64,000 bases of DNA, from positions 148,008,003 to 148,072,002 of the forward strand of contig NC_035441.2 in the NCBI RefSeq assembly GCF_002127325.2, read 5' to 3'. Under the pieces are notes generated by a model. The model was given only the letters and a program-made list of their open reading frames with translations. It did no database searches and had not been told where the DNA came from. This document shows, one piece after another, positions 11,298-23,943 of the stretch. A program made the position numbers and the translations under genes. How positions within the stretch are numbered: position 1 is the first letter of the stretch; each line of letters starts with the position of its first letter. The DNA is from Helianthus annuus. Taxonomy: Eukaryota; Streptophyta; Magnoliopsida; Asterales; Asteraceae.

Positions 11298-11865
11298 TAC
11301 GATGAAGTCAAAAACAAACAAAAGCTACAAAAGCTTGTTTGGAGAAATACTTCAAAAATAAAAAGTCACTAAAAATTAGGTACTTCACGAAAACCGACGC
11401 TTGTTACGATTTTCGCCCTTTTTAACCACTAACCAACCACCCACCTTTAAACCCAAGCCTTCACCCAAAAAAAGTCCTCTTAATATTTACAAAGGTAAAA
11501 AGTTAAAAAGGAGGAGGATTGATTGCTTGGCAAGCCTATGGAAAGACGTAAGTTCCGTGCCGCTCTCGAGTGATTCACTAAAATATACACCTTCGGCCGA
11601 GTGTTGAGTGATCTCCCGTGAGGTATGTGAACTTGTATATAAATGGAATTTTAATAAGGCATGCTATGCCCAAATAAGTAATTTATCTTATGAAAAGTTC
11701 AAAATAAATCATAACGAATAGGATTGTAAATAAATAAAAATAAAGCCTATAAAAACCTTGGATTCCCGACACTCTAGGACAAGCTAAAAAACTTCTCTTC
11801 TACCTATTCCATTTGGGAGTGTAAGCCACATATAAAGAGTTTTGCTTGAGGACAAGCAAAAGTTC
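9966..11865 (+). other. Non-coding 3' region of the Athila element
   Basis: About 1.9 kb with no credible gene. It holds three clusters of GC-rich modules (10281-10322, 10368-10404, 10436-10474), a second polypurine-like tract (10575-10589), an AT microsatellite (about 11273-11300) and long A/T-rich runs. Long non-coding regions before the 3' LTR are usual in Athila elements. Confidence 0.7.
10575..10589 (+). other. Internal polypurine-tract-like sequence
   Basis: Taagtgtgggggggat follows gaggacaatgtg, closely matching the 3' tract context (gaggacaagcaaaag..aagtgtggggg). It lies 1.3 kb upstream of the LTR. It could be a secondary plus-strand primer site or a relic of an older 3' end. Confidence 0.45.
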
Positions 11866-11880
11866 AAGTGTGGGGGTATT
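11866..11880 (+). other. 3' polypurine tract
   Basis: Aagtgtgggggtatt ends exactly at the first base of LTR2, as expected for the plus-strand primer of reverse transcription. Confidence 0.8.
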
Positions 11881-13574
11881 TGATGTGTGTAAAATGCAAC
11901 ATATAAAACACATCAATTAAGGCATAAAACTAACCCTTTTTAAGTACTAATGTTGGAAAAAGAGTGTTTTTGTCTTCCTTTTGTATTTTCAGGATGAAAT
12001 GAGCTCAAAATCACAAAAGAAGCAAAAAGACCACTAATTCTACCATAAATACAAGAAAAGGAACAAAAGTAGACTGCCCGGACCCTCAACGGCACCTCCC
12101 AAAGCAAAAAGGAAGAAACAGAGTCTGAACACGCCCCGTGTCCAGCGAACACGGGGGCGTGCCCAGGAAGCAGCAGAAAAGACAAACCAGTAGAAGCTTC
12201 TATTGCCCACCACGGGGCCGTGTCCAGCGAACACGGGGGCGTGGTGAAAGTACAGCAGACGCATTAATTGTAATTCGCAATTACAATTAATGAGGAGAGA
12301 GAGTGTCAGGCGGGCACGGGGCCGTGTCCAGCGGACACGGGGCCGTGTCCAGCCTTCTGTTCAGCCTATAAATAGAGGAGCTTGGCTTCATTCTCTCTCA
12401 TCCCTTGGCACACCACCTCTCTCACACCTCATCCACCACCCACCACCACCATAACACCATCATCCACCACCATCATCCATTGTCCATCGTAGAGTGTGTG
12501 AGTCGTCTCGGGATCCAAGATTGATCGTAAGAGTTCTTGACAATCAAGGCCATGTTTGCCTAAGTCTCTTACATCACTTGGTGAAGACAAGTGTTTAGTA
12601 TAATACTTTTTATTTTTAATCTTTTGCACTTTTTATTTGGTTTTGTATTAATGACTTTAATAACTAGTTACTTATGTTGAAGGTGATCTTTCCTTATCGT
12701 TTGTCCGTGGTGTCTTGGCATTATTTTACTGTCTATATAAAATAAAAGATTTTCACCATTCATATCTCCACGGTCTATATGGAGGTATGTTGGCTACCTG
12801 GTCGGGGGTTAAGGGAACGGTTTGGTAAGGGTCTTGCCCTTGTTCAGCGTTTAGAGGTCCTGCTTGGGACCTGGGTCAAATTTAGTAGGATCTCCTTCAA
12901 TGCCCATAGGTATTGGATGGCGGGGATCCAAACTCTTTGACCCCCTCATAAGTTAACTACTATTAATACTATAACCCGGCTATTTAGGACTGTATCCCTG
13001 CTGACTCAGACTACTTAGCCGAGGGTAACGTCACCGCCAGAAGCGGGGCCTACCACAATTTGCATTAATAACTTAATTCATTATCTTTCAATAATCCGAC
13101 CCTTTAGGATTGTATCCTTGCTGACTCAAACTACTGGGTTGAGGGTAACGTCGCCTTCAAAAGAGGGGCCTACTACAATAACTAAGATAATCTCTTAAAC
13201 AAGTGCAAAAGTGCGAAAATAATCAAAGGTTATACTAATACACGTGTCGGATCCAAGTGATTCATCTTGTCTATCTGTTTTATTTTATTTTTTTTATTTT
13301 CAGCATTTAGTTAGTTTTTATTTTTCTTAGTTTAAAATATTTTTCTAACCTTTTGATTTGATTAGACGTTGAGGATAAACCGGTATTAAAAGCTCTTGTG
13401 TCCTTGGACGACCTCGGTATCTTACCAACACTATACTACGTCCACGATGGGTGCACTTGCCCATATGTGTGTTTAGTGTTAGTGAGTATCGTGTTTTATA
13501 AATTTAAAACTTGGCTAAAAGTGTAAAAAGGGCTTAAATATACATCTAAAATATACTACACTTCACGCACATCA
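11881..13574 (+). repeat. Second LTR (LTR2), shared by both internal regions
   Basis: TGATGTG...CACATCA, 1694 bp. It serves as the 3' LTR of the left element and, with its own primer site at 13581-13598, as the 5' LTR of a second internal region. It has one extra 21-bp GC-rich module compared with LTR1 (around 12317-12355). Confidence 0.95.
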
Positions 13575-16500
13575 AGTTTTTGGCGCCGCTGCCGGGGACA
13601 CAAGGATTTTAAGAAAGCTTAAAATCGACGGCCTAATCAGTTTTTCAAAACCTTTTTAAAACGCGCGCATTTTTCTGCATTTTAGTTTAGTTTTGCATTT
13701 ACAGTAGCCTGAACACGGGGTCGTGCTCGCTGAACACGCCCCCGTGCTGCATATTTTTAGAGTAGATACCCAGATACAGAGTCTGAACACGGGGCCGTGC
13801 TCACTGAACACGCCCCCGTGCTCAACGTGACCAGTAACCTTAATTAAAACGCCCAGATACAGTCCCTGAACACGGGGCCGTGTCCAGCTTCTGTTTCCGT
13901 CTTATTTTTGTTTTCTGGTCCCGAGACTCAGTTGTGGTCTGTTGAGTGATTCTTATGGATCAATACTCAAGAGGTTACAACTACACCTATGATGAGGATG
14001 ATTATAGGGGTAATTATTGTACTAGTTGTCGTAACGCACGCTCGGTTCAATATAATAACTCATATCAACCATCCAATTCATACAACCATTATGAGGAGCC
14101 CAGGTACGAGCCATCAACTTCATACACATCCTATGAAGACCAAAGGTATGAACCTACTCCCTCATACTCATATTTTGATGAACCAAGGTATGAGCCTTCA
14201 TACTCATACTTTGAAGATTCAACATATGAGCCCACACCTTCATACACTTATTATGAGGAACCATGGCGTGAACAACCCACCTCATATGGGTACTATGAAG
14301 AACAAAGTTTCGACCCTTATCCATCATATACTTACAATGAAGAACAATGGTGTGAACCATCTACTTCATATGAGTACTATGAGGAGCCAAGGATCGAACA
14401 ACCGGATTCAAGCTTTGAGGATCCAAATTCTTTCAATCTCACCGAAGTGACCAATAGGATATTAGAACACATTAAAACTATCGAACGTTGCATAAAAGAA
14501 TCTCGCGCAAGGGAAGAGGAATCCCGCGCAAGAGAAGAACTAAAAAATGATAATAACGTAGAGATAGTTGAAAATGTAAAAATGGAAGAACAAGAAAGTG
14601 AAAAACCGACACATGAGTTAAACAACGAAAATGGTGAGTCCGATAACGTTAAAATTCAAGAAGAGTCTAATTTCGAAGAAATTAACCTCTTGTCACCTAC
14701 TTTCGAAAACCATTGTTTAATAACCCCTCATGCTAAGTTTTTAAAAGAGTTAAACACTAGTGCTAAAATCAAAGACTTGGTAAGTGTTAAGTTAACTAAT
14801 GATCAAACCTCGCTAATAAAAGAAGACCCTTTTGAAATTAACACTACACCGGTTCCATGTTTCTTTCAAAATTCATTTATTAGTAATATCACCATCGATA
14901 AGGATCTTTGCGTTAACATAATGCCTAACTATAGTTTTGAAAAGTTAAGTGTTAGTGATTTTACTCCACTTCAAATACCCATTTTTCTATCCAATCGGAA
15001 AGTAATAAAATCAATCGGTGTAGTTGAAGATGTTTTGGTTCAAACAAATCAAATGGTAATCCCAACCGACTTCGTCATCTTAGATGATGCCCCCTTAGTC
15101 TTGGGAAAACTTTTTGTACAAACTCATAGAGCTTTGAAAAACCGGAAATTCAACAATCTACCTCTTCAATTAGGGGCATTCAAAAGGAGCATAGATCTTG
15201 AGCGCTCAATGAAATATCCTTTTGGCAACAATGACCCCCTAATTGAAGATGAAGCTGAACCACCCGATACAACCAACGAAGAGGACCATTTTGTCGAGGA
15301 AGAGATAGCCATAGAACAAACTTTTAAGGTTCTTGATCTAGATGAGCCACAAAATAAGGTGTCTTCTAAAGACCCACCCATTGAGCTCAAAGAACTTCCT
15401 AAAGGTTTGGAATATGCTTTTCTAGGCAAAGAAGGTAGTTTACCCGTAATTATTTCATCTAAATTAAGTAATATAGAAAAAGAGAAATTAGTTAACTTAC
15501 TTAAAAAACACAAAAACGCGATCGCTTGGAAGCTTGTAGATATTAAAGGAATAAGCCCTTCCATGTGCACGCACAAAATTTTAATGAATGATGACTACAA
15601 GACGGTAATTCAACCACAACGAAGAGTGAACCCCAATGTTCAAGAAGTGGTTAAGAATGAAGTCATCAAGCTACTCGACGCCGGACTAATCTACCCTATC
15701 TCCGATAGCCCGTGGGTAAGTCCCGTTCAAGTAGTCCCAAAGAAAGGAGGTATGACGGTAATAACTAACGAGAAAAATGAATTAATACCAACGAGAACCG
15801 TCACAGGATGGAGAGTCTGTATAGATTATAGGAGATTAAATGAAGCAACTAGGAAAGACCACTTTCCTTTACCCTTCATTGATCAAATGTTAGAAAGATT
15901 ATCCGGTCATAAATTTTATTGTTTCTTAGATGGTTTTTCAGGTTACTTTCAAATACCGATAGCACCGGAAGACCAAGAGAAAACAACTTTCACATGTCCC
16001 TACGGAACTTTTGCATATCGACGCATGCCATTCGGTCTATGTAATGCGCCTGCAACATTCCAACGTTGTATGGTCGCCATTTTCCATGATATGATCGAAA
16101 AGACAATGGAAGTCTTCATGGATGACTTTTCCATCTTTGGAGACTCATATGACCAATGCCTCGATAATCTTGAACGAATGCTATCCCGATGTGAGGAAAC
16201 TAACCTCGCCCTTAACTGGGAAAAATGCCATTTCATGGTAACAGAGGGAATAGTACTCGGTCACAAAATCTCAAGCGAAGGAATGGAAGTTGATCGAGCA
16301 AAAATATAGACTATTTCTCAATTACCTCCTCCATCCTCCGTGCGAGCAATCAGAAGTTTCCTAGGACATGCCGGATTTTATAGAAGGTTTATCAAAGACT
16401 TTTCAAAAATTTCAAGGCCTCTAACAAAACTACTTGAAAAAGATGCACCCTTCATCTTTGACAAGGAATGCAATCAAGCATTTCTAACCCTCAAGGAAAT

Positions 16501-18674
16501 GCTAGTCAATGCACCTATCATGATAGCGCCAGATTGGAAATTTCCTTTCGAAATCATGTGCGATGCAAGTGACTTTGCTGTTGGAGCAGTCTTGGGACAA
16601 CGAAAAGAAAAACATTTCCACCCAATTTATTATGCTAGTAAAACTCTTAATGATGCGCAAGAAAATTATACAACTACAGAAAAAGAATTACTAGCGGTGG
16701 TATTTGCTTTTGATAAATTTCGTTCTTATCTTGTTCTTTCTAAAACAATAGTCTATACAGACCATGCAGCCATCAGGTACCTCTTCAAGAAGCAAGACGC
16801 AAAACCCCGTTTGATAAGATGGATTCTACTCCTCCAAGAATTCGACATTGAAATCAAGGACAAAAGAGGAGCAGAAAACACTGCTGCAGATCATCTCTCA
16901 CGCTTAGAAGACCCAGCTTTGGAGACAACCAGGGACGAGCAAATCAACGAAAAATTTCCCACGGAATCCTTGGAAATGATAGAGAGTAGACAAGAACCAT
17001 GGTATGCCGACTACGCTAATTTCTTAGCTAGCGGTGTAGTCACCAAAGGATGGCCACATCATCAAAGAAAGAAATTCTTTGCTGATGTAAAGCATTACTT
17101 TTGGGAAGACCCCTATCTTTTCAAAATGTGTGCTGACCAGCTCATCCGAAGGTGTGTCTATGGTAATGAAGCACGAAGAATTCTCCATCATTGTCATGAA
17201 GGTCCATACGGAGGACATCATGGTGCCGCAAGTACCGCACGAAAGGTATTTGATTCAGGATTTTACTGGCCGACCATTTACAAGGATGCACAAAACCTTG
17301 TAAAGACATGTGATGCATGCCAAAGATCAGGTAATATTTCTTCCAAAAACGAAATGCCTCAAAATGGCATTCTCGTCTGTGAAATCTTTGATGTGTGGGG
17401 ACTCGATTTCATGGGACCTTTCCCACCTTCAAAGGGAAACAAATATATACTTGTGGCAGTCGATTACTTGTCTAAATGGGCAGAGGCCGAGGCTCTTCCA
17501 ACAAATGATGGGAGAGTGGTGGTAAAATTTCTGAAAAAGCTGTTCTCTCGTTTCGGGACACCAAAGGCGTTGATAAGTGATAGAGGTACCCATTTTTGCA
17601 ATCATCAACTCGAAAAAATATTAACAAGGTATGGGGTCTATCACCGGGTCTCAACAGCATATCATCCTCAAACAAATGGGCAAGCCGAAGTGACTAATCG
17701 AGGTTTAAAACGAATACTTGAAAAAACCGTAGGAATAAATAAAAAAAGAATGGGCCGATAAATTAGACGACGCTTTATGGGCTTTTCGAACTGCTTATAA
17801 AACCACTATAGGCACAACCCCATATAAACTCGTCTATGGAAAAAGTTGTCATTTGCCAGTAGAAATAGCTCACAAAGCCTACTGGGCAATAAAAAACGTA
17901 AACTTAGATTTGGAAAATGCCGGTAAAAATCGATTTTGTCAAATAAACGAATTAGATGAACTTAGGAATTATGCATATTCTAATTCCGAAATTTATAAGG
18001 AAAGAATGAAAAATTTGCATGATAAATATATTAAATCTAATGAATTTCGGGTTGGAGACCAAGTTCTATTGTTTAATTCACGACTTCGATTATTTCCTGG
18101 TAAGTTAAAATCTAGGTGGTCAGGACCTTTTTCCGTCACCCATGTTTTTCCACACGGTGCAGTAGAAATTAAAACTCGAAATGGGACACCATTTAAAGTC
18201 AATGGCCAACGGCTGAAACTCTATCGAGGATCCATTGAGGATGAGGAAGAGGAGATCTCACTTCAAACGGTTAACGAATAAACTCGTACCCGACATGTTA
18301 CAGGTAAGTGTACGTTTAAAAACCGGTAAATCATTTTTCGGAAATAAGGGGCATGCACACGAGCACATAAAAAAAAAATTCAAAAACTTCGCCCGGCACG
18401 GGGCCGTGTCCGCTGGACACGGGGCCGTGTCGAGGCGACTGTCGGGATAAAACCCTCTTTTCTTATCATTTACACCATTCCACACGCCCCGTTTAGCCGA
18501 AAACTCTCTGGTTCGAGGCGATTTTCTGCAGTTTTTCTACGTCACCACCGAATCTAACAACGTCAAGGTATGATTCTATCTTCATTAGTAGTTAGATTAG
18601 TTACTTGCATGTAGTTAAAACATCAAAAATTTGGGAAAAATCTAGGGTTCTTCATGTTCATCCGGATCGAACTC
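13575..18674 (+). mobile_element. Second, truncated internal region of the Athila element
   Basis: Follows the first copy at a constant offset of 10,236 bases from the primer site through pol, so no net indel in about 4.8 kb. I noticed one base change in integrase (7366 versus 17602 region, K to N), a shorter A run near 18367 and a change near 18650. It stops in the intron before the env-like ORF, at the homologue of about 8443; the env-like ORF, 3' tail and third LTR are missing. Confidence 0.92.
13955..18281 (+). pseudogene. Second copy of the broken Athila pol polyprotein
   Basis: Same domain order and the same lesions as the first copy: Tyr-rich N-terminus, protease-like segment without active site, RT with FMDDFS, TAG at 16307-16309, RNase H, integrase, and the same extra A causing a frameshift near 17740. 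The integrase has N where the first copy has K in the segment just after the second catalytic Asp ([10 protein letters not shown]). Sharing both lesions shows that the two copies descend from one already-defective internal region. Confidence 0.9.
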
Positions 18675-19223
18675 AAAAATCTAGGGTTCTTCATGTCCTT
18701 TTTAGATTTTGCCATTTTATTATAATGGGATCTTGCGAAAAGGAATGTTATTTTCCGTTTATTTAATATTTCTTATTTAGAATGAAAGTCTAACTTAATC
18801 ATTCCATTATATAAAAGTAAAAGTATAAAGTTGCCCTAAGCGGGACTAGAAAGGAATAATGATGTCCTTGTAGGGACTGAAAGGTAATTATGTCCTTATA
18901 AAGACTAATAAGGAAACGATCTTCAGTAAGAGGAGTTTCTTCTTCATCTTATTTCTGAATGCTTTCTCCTTGTATGTTCGTTTCATTTTAGCCGCGGTAC
19001 GAAGCTCAGCATCTCGGGGCTCCGGGTGTGGAGAACTCCTATTACGGCTCCTTCGCTTGGCGACGTATCCAATATATAAAAATAATTGGAAGCAATAAAT
19101 TCCAGATTAGAATCGGGAGTATTCCTATGTTAAGTCTAGACTCAAGTATGTGCAATTGTGTCACTGAGATTAAACACATTAGGATGGTGTTTAATTCACT
19201 CAATGTTGGCTCTGATACCAACC
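18675..19223 (-). mobile_element. Break junction and leader fragment of a minus-strand Ty3/gypsy element
   Basis: 18675-18696 repeats 18636-18657, ending the Athila homology. From about 18697 the sequence is different and leads, on the minus strand, away from a primer-binding site at 19207-19220. This fits the untranslated leader of the element whose 5' LTR is at 19224-22641. Its gag-pol is absent; where the leader ends and other DNA begins cannot be told. Confidence 0.5.
19207..19220 (-). other. Primer-binding site, initiator tRNA-Met type
   Basis: On the minus strand TGGTATCAGAGCCA lies three bases after the LTR end. This is the standard initiator-Met complement used by many plant Ty1/copia and Ty3/gypsy elements. 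Confidence 0.85.
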
Positions 19224-22200
19224 TGTCACACCCCGATTTCCACGCGTATCACCGGTGGGCCCGGTGGGGGATTACCGTGACGTAGTTGGCAACAATATAG
19301 TCAAACCACACAATTATATGAATGCACAGCGGAAGCTTAAAGATAAATATATACTTCAACCTTTGATTGTAATATCAAACGTATTACAAAAGTCGAATGT
19401 ATCCACAGGGGATCAAAATAATAATAAAGTATTGTTCAATCAGATACAGCATCAAGCTTGCGAGACTTTTCGTGATGCTAGGGAGCTATTACCAGCCGAT
19501 TACGTATAGTACCTGCACTTAATCTTTTTGGGAAAATACGTCAGTTTACACTGGTAAATACATTCAACCGACACATTTTGAAAATGTTTATTAAAATTGA
19601 TTTGAATGCACAAGGAACAAACTCTTTCATAACTTGGGAAAATCATTTAAAATTATGATCTTGTGAACGAATTACATGTTCCTTCTATGCGTTCAGTAGC
19701 CCGGATCCTGTCCGGGTTAAAGATCAATAGACACGCCACATTGCGTAAAACCGTGGTGGGTAAACCAACGGCTACGTCTTTTAATAATAATATCGACATA
19801 ATATACCGGGTGTACGCCTACACCGGGATGTCGAGGTCGTGGCCATTACTTCGAATGATGCCAAGGATATCCGGGACATGGTCATTAACCCCCCAAAGGC
19901 TTTTAAGTAACAAGACTGTTTAAATGAGCCGATCAAACTATTCAATTAACCACCTAAGCGATGGAATTATTTGATGCTCAATCAAGCGGTATTTTATATA
20001 CCGTAACCCAAGCCCGTATAAGGGAAAATAAGTTAAAAGTATTTACCTTTGCAAGTACAGTCCTTATTGGATTAAATCACAGATATCTTTTACTGGGGCT
20101 CCTATTCTGGAACGAAGGTTTTAAATAACCTATTAGAATCCTAACGGGTCTTTATATTAGCCGTAGCTTAGACCGGTTGGTTTCAAAAGATAAATACGGT
20201 TTAATCGCGCGAAAAGGCGAAAACCGAGAATGGAGTGTGATTCCCACCCAACGAGTTCAGAGACTTGTTTCATATGGCCTTAAGGTTCACACTCTGGATT
20301 TTGGGGTCAAAATAATATAGTTTGACCCGTATCGGCTAATTTATGTAAACTAGTTACATAAGTCGAACCGTGCGCGCAATAGGTGCAACGGGTAACCGTG
20401 AGAGTCCTACGCTTGTTTCCTAAGTTAATATGCCTTAAAGAGGTTGTGGTATCAGTAGGATACCTTCCGTGATGCCCGTAACGAGTTCAAGTTAATATTA
20501 TGCCCCGTAGGGGTTTTTCGGTCGTTTTAAAGACTTTTTAAAGAGCTTTTCGAGTTCTATAGGAAATCTGAGTTTCCTGAATAGTTTATAAAGTCTAAAA
20601 TGCTTTATTTATTATTTAAAATCAGTAGCAACTGGAATCGGGTCAAAAGACCTTGTAGAACTCAAGTTTTGGCCGAAAAGGGCATATTCGGTATTTACCG
20701 AACCGTAGCCATAACCGCAGGTTATGAGCAAGGTAAAAATAATTAAAAATCTTTAAAATTCCCAAACTATTATTTTATAACAGTGAGTAAAAGGTTTGGT
20801 GTCGAAATCCGGGTTTAGATAGGCGTTATGCTAATTGCGCTATTTAATTACTAAAGTTTCGCAAATTGCGCTAATTGGCATAACTCTTATTCTGGACCTC
20901 GGATTGACATGAAATTTTAGGGACATGCTTAGAATTCAGTAACCAAGGTTATGATCCATTCACATGTCTGAAAATCTCGTTTAAATGTATAAAGGGCGTT
21001 ACGGTCAACTTTTAAGTAATTAACGGAAATGCGTAAAAGACTCGGACAAACAACGAACCGGTCACAGAGGTTTATACCATCATGTAACCTGGTCCTAAGA
21101 GAGTCCTAAGGCATGACTAAATCGATCTTTAACGGGTCAGAACTGAAGTCAATGCAAAAGTCAAACTTTTGCGACTTTCGGTTCCGAACCGGGTCAATAT
21201 CGTAAATGGTCGGATCAAACGAGTTTAGACTTGTTCCTATACTTATTATCATGTTTTATGATCATCAAAACAGGTTTCATAGCATTTACATTACAGGTTA
21301 TGTACAAAATTGTAAAATGGCTTTCTGTTGACTTTTTAGGCGCACGTTTGACTCGAAATTCGAACTAGTTAGAGTGGTGATCAAGGGGAACCCTTTTGAG
21401 AGTTTATTACCCACATAAATACCGACACATAACTATTTTTGATTCGACAATTTACTGGACCATTGATGATTTATCGCAAAGTCAATCGTTAGTTACGACG
21501 GATTGACTTTTGGCTAAAACTATGGAAAAACTAAACCACAAAAGGGTTAGGCAACTTACAGAAGCTTATGCACGACTTAGGAAGTTAGAAGAACAGCTTG
21601 AGAGCTCTAGGAATGATCAGGAGATGTGTTTTGAGTTGTGATTCATTTGTGAACTTAATATGGCCTTTTATAGTAGTTTCACCACAACTTTTTGACACAC
21701 AAGTCCCCCAACTATCCACAACCTTCCAACATGTGTTCCTAATGCTTAGGGGTTGTTTAGGGGCCAATTAGAAGGGTTTAAATGCATCTCATGGCGTTTA
21801 GAAGGCTGAACAGCCAAGTTAAGCATGTTTCTGCATCTGGGTGCCTGACGCGGCCCGCGTGAAAGTTTTATGCCTCTTGTACGCGGGTCGTCTGAGTTCT
21901 CATAACAGAACGCGTAACTGCAGAAGGCTCGCGGCCCGCGTTAACTTATGCGCAATCTTTACGCGGCCCGCGTTAGATTTATTTTTCAAGATTTTTGAAT
22001 CTTTTATAATCATGACTAAATCTTGGTAATAAATAACAAAATCTTTAGTAATTAATAATGAAATCTTTAGTAATTATTAACTTGACCTTTCGGGTTTTGA
22101 AGGGGTAACTTTGCGATTTGGCCCTTGATTATTTACAACTAGGGGCCTTGTGTTATTTACCCGCATTGTTAAGTTCCCGGTTAGATTATTAATTATTTGG

Positions 22201-22641
22201 AAACCCTTAACTTTCAGTGTTGACGCTTTTAGCCCTTCTCGTACGAATTTGATCATAACTTTCTCGTTTTAAAACGGAACTTCGCGGAATTTGTACAGTA
22301 TATTCTAGTGAGCGTATTTAACTGTTACAAAGCCTCGGGTACGTCAAAGGGTCACTCAGAGGTATAATTAAACATGTTGACACGATTAACCCCTGTAGCT
22401 TGTAATCTCTCACTTTCTTCCGCGGTTCGCTCCCGTACGATCCATGATTTATTCGTTTGAAGGTACGAGCATCGTTTAGGGTTACTATACAGTATATTTA
22501 CCCTTGTTTGACATTCATAACCCTCGAATTTACATACTTTCAAGGTTTGTCAACTTTAGTCCTTTATTTAATATCAGATGCCACGTGTAACAAATGACAC
22601 GTGTCAACATATTATTGGACCCAAAATTTCGAGGTGTTACA
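19224..22641 (-). repeat. 5' LTR (3.4 kb) of a Tekay/Del-like Ty3/gypsy element
   Basis: On the minus strand it starts TGTAACACC and ends GGGGTGTGACA, next to the primer site. Length 3418 bp. A minus-strand TATA box (tataaaagg, 21664-21672) lies about 970 bases into it. LTRs of this size with such ends are typical of the Tekay/Del chromovirus branch (family knowledge); no coding domain is attached, so the branch is an inference. The other LTR and the coding region are missing. Confidence 0.75.
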
Positions 22642-23943
22642 TATAAGACTAGTGTAAGCCATACTTACCTTACATCCAAATTTTGCTTTTCCGTCATTCT
22701 TGCTTCGTTTGACTCGCTTCGTTCCCAAGCTTTCACCTAGCTTGTTAATCGTCAAACTATCATTGTAAATTGTAAGATGGTTAGATTAGTCATAATTATT
22801 CACGACTATTCCATCTCACTTATTTCATATGTCGAAACTACTATTCGACTTCATGATTAGTTAACTTAGCTTATTAAAGTTAACTACTTTAAATCACAAG
22901 GTTTACAACATTAAGTCTAAATCAACATAATAATTTGAACCCTTATCACTTCATATTGCGCGTAATCGCCATATCATTCAAATACGCGTTTTCGCTCTAA
23001 ATTCAACACTTTAGTTTTCATTTAGGCATTTTAACAAACACCTAGTGTGCATAATTTTACATATTTACTAACTAGTTCATAACTAGTTATCTTTACCAAG
23101 ATTTACATCAACACATCCAAGCCTCTAAGTCTAGTGTTCATGAACTACATCAAGAACTTATATCATAAGCTCAATATTCATCACTCTTACATTCTAATCT
23201 GAGTGTTCATCATATTAACATAAAACCCACTTAGCACATAATAGGGTAATTACCAAATCCCTAGTTTTGACAACAGTTCATCAAATTTTCTACTAGGGTT
23301 TGTTTCTAAACCAAGATATAATCACAATAACACTCATAGATTCAACATTCATTCCAGAATTTCGATTATGATTGTTCATCATAATCTCAAAGTATCACCA
23401 AATAGCAAAATTTAACATACCTTGTGATCCCCCATGACTAGGTGATCGTTTTTATGTGTTCATGCAGTGATTTGAGTCTTGATTCGAGCTTCAATTTGGT
23501 CATTTAGTGTGAACTAGGGTTTTGCTCCTTGGAGCACCCTCCTGGTCGATCAGAACACGCACACAATGTGTGTGTGTGTTTTTTTTTTGTTTTTAATAAA
23601 ACAAGTTTCCCACTTGTCCATTTTAGTCCCTCATGTTTTATTTTGATCAAATGAAGCTATATCTCATCATTAGTTACTTAATCACATGCTACTAACTAGG
23701 TTAGTTACTCCTAGTTACTTTAATGGGTTCGGAAAGTTATAACCCGTTATGTTTTAAGTCCCGTTAATTTGGCCTTTTTATATACTTTGTTTTCTCAAAG
23801 TATTTACTCCTCTTTTTAATTAATATTAGGTTTATTTATTTGAGTCCTAATATTTACCGGGTTAATTTTTACCACTAACGGTATTTTACCCGTCTTTTAG
23901 TATTAACGGGGTTTGATTACCAAACCCGTTTTCGGGGTGTTAC
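22642..23943 (-). repeat. Partial LTR of another minus-strand Ty3/gypsy element
   Basis: On the minus strand it starts TGTAACACCCCGAAAACGGG at 23943, with a TATA box (tatataaaaa, 23775-23784) about 160 bases in. The part after about 22642 is cut off by the neighbouring LTR. No ORF. It may be an older LTR into which the 19224-22641 element inserted; the other half is not in the window. Confidence 0.55.

Larger units (their letters stand above)
1670..13574 (+). mobile_element. Athila-type Ty3/gypsy LTR retrotransposon, both LTRs present
   Basis: Seen: two near-identical LTRs with ends TGATGTG...CACATCA, a primer-binding site complementary to tRNA-Asp, a pol region ordered (protease-like)-RT-RNaseH-integrase, a third ORF after integrase, and a polypurine tract next to the 3' LTR. 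A tRNA-Asp primer site and a long env-like region after pol are known traits of the Athila branch. Between the LTRs I see one substitution (about position 1896) and four indels, so the copy is very young. The five bases before it are actag, but the right side runs straight into a second internal region, so no target duplication can be tested. It cannot make its own proteins as written: no gag core, an in-frame TAG and a frameshift in pol. Confidence 0.93.
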
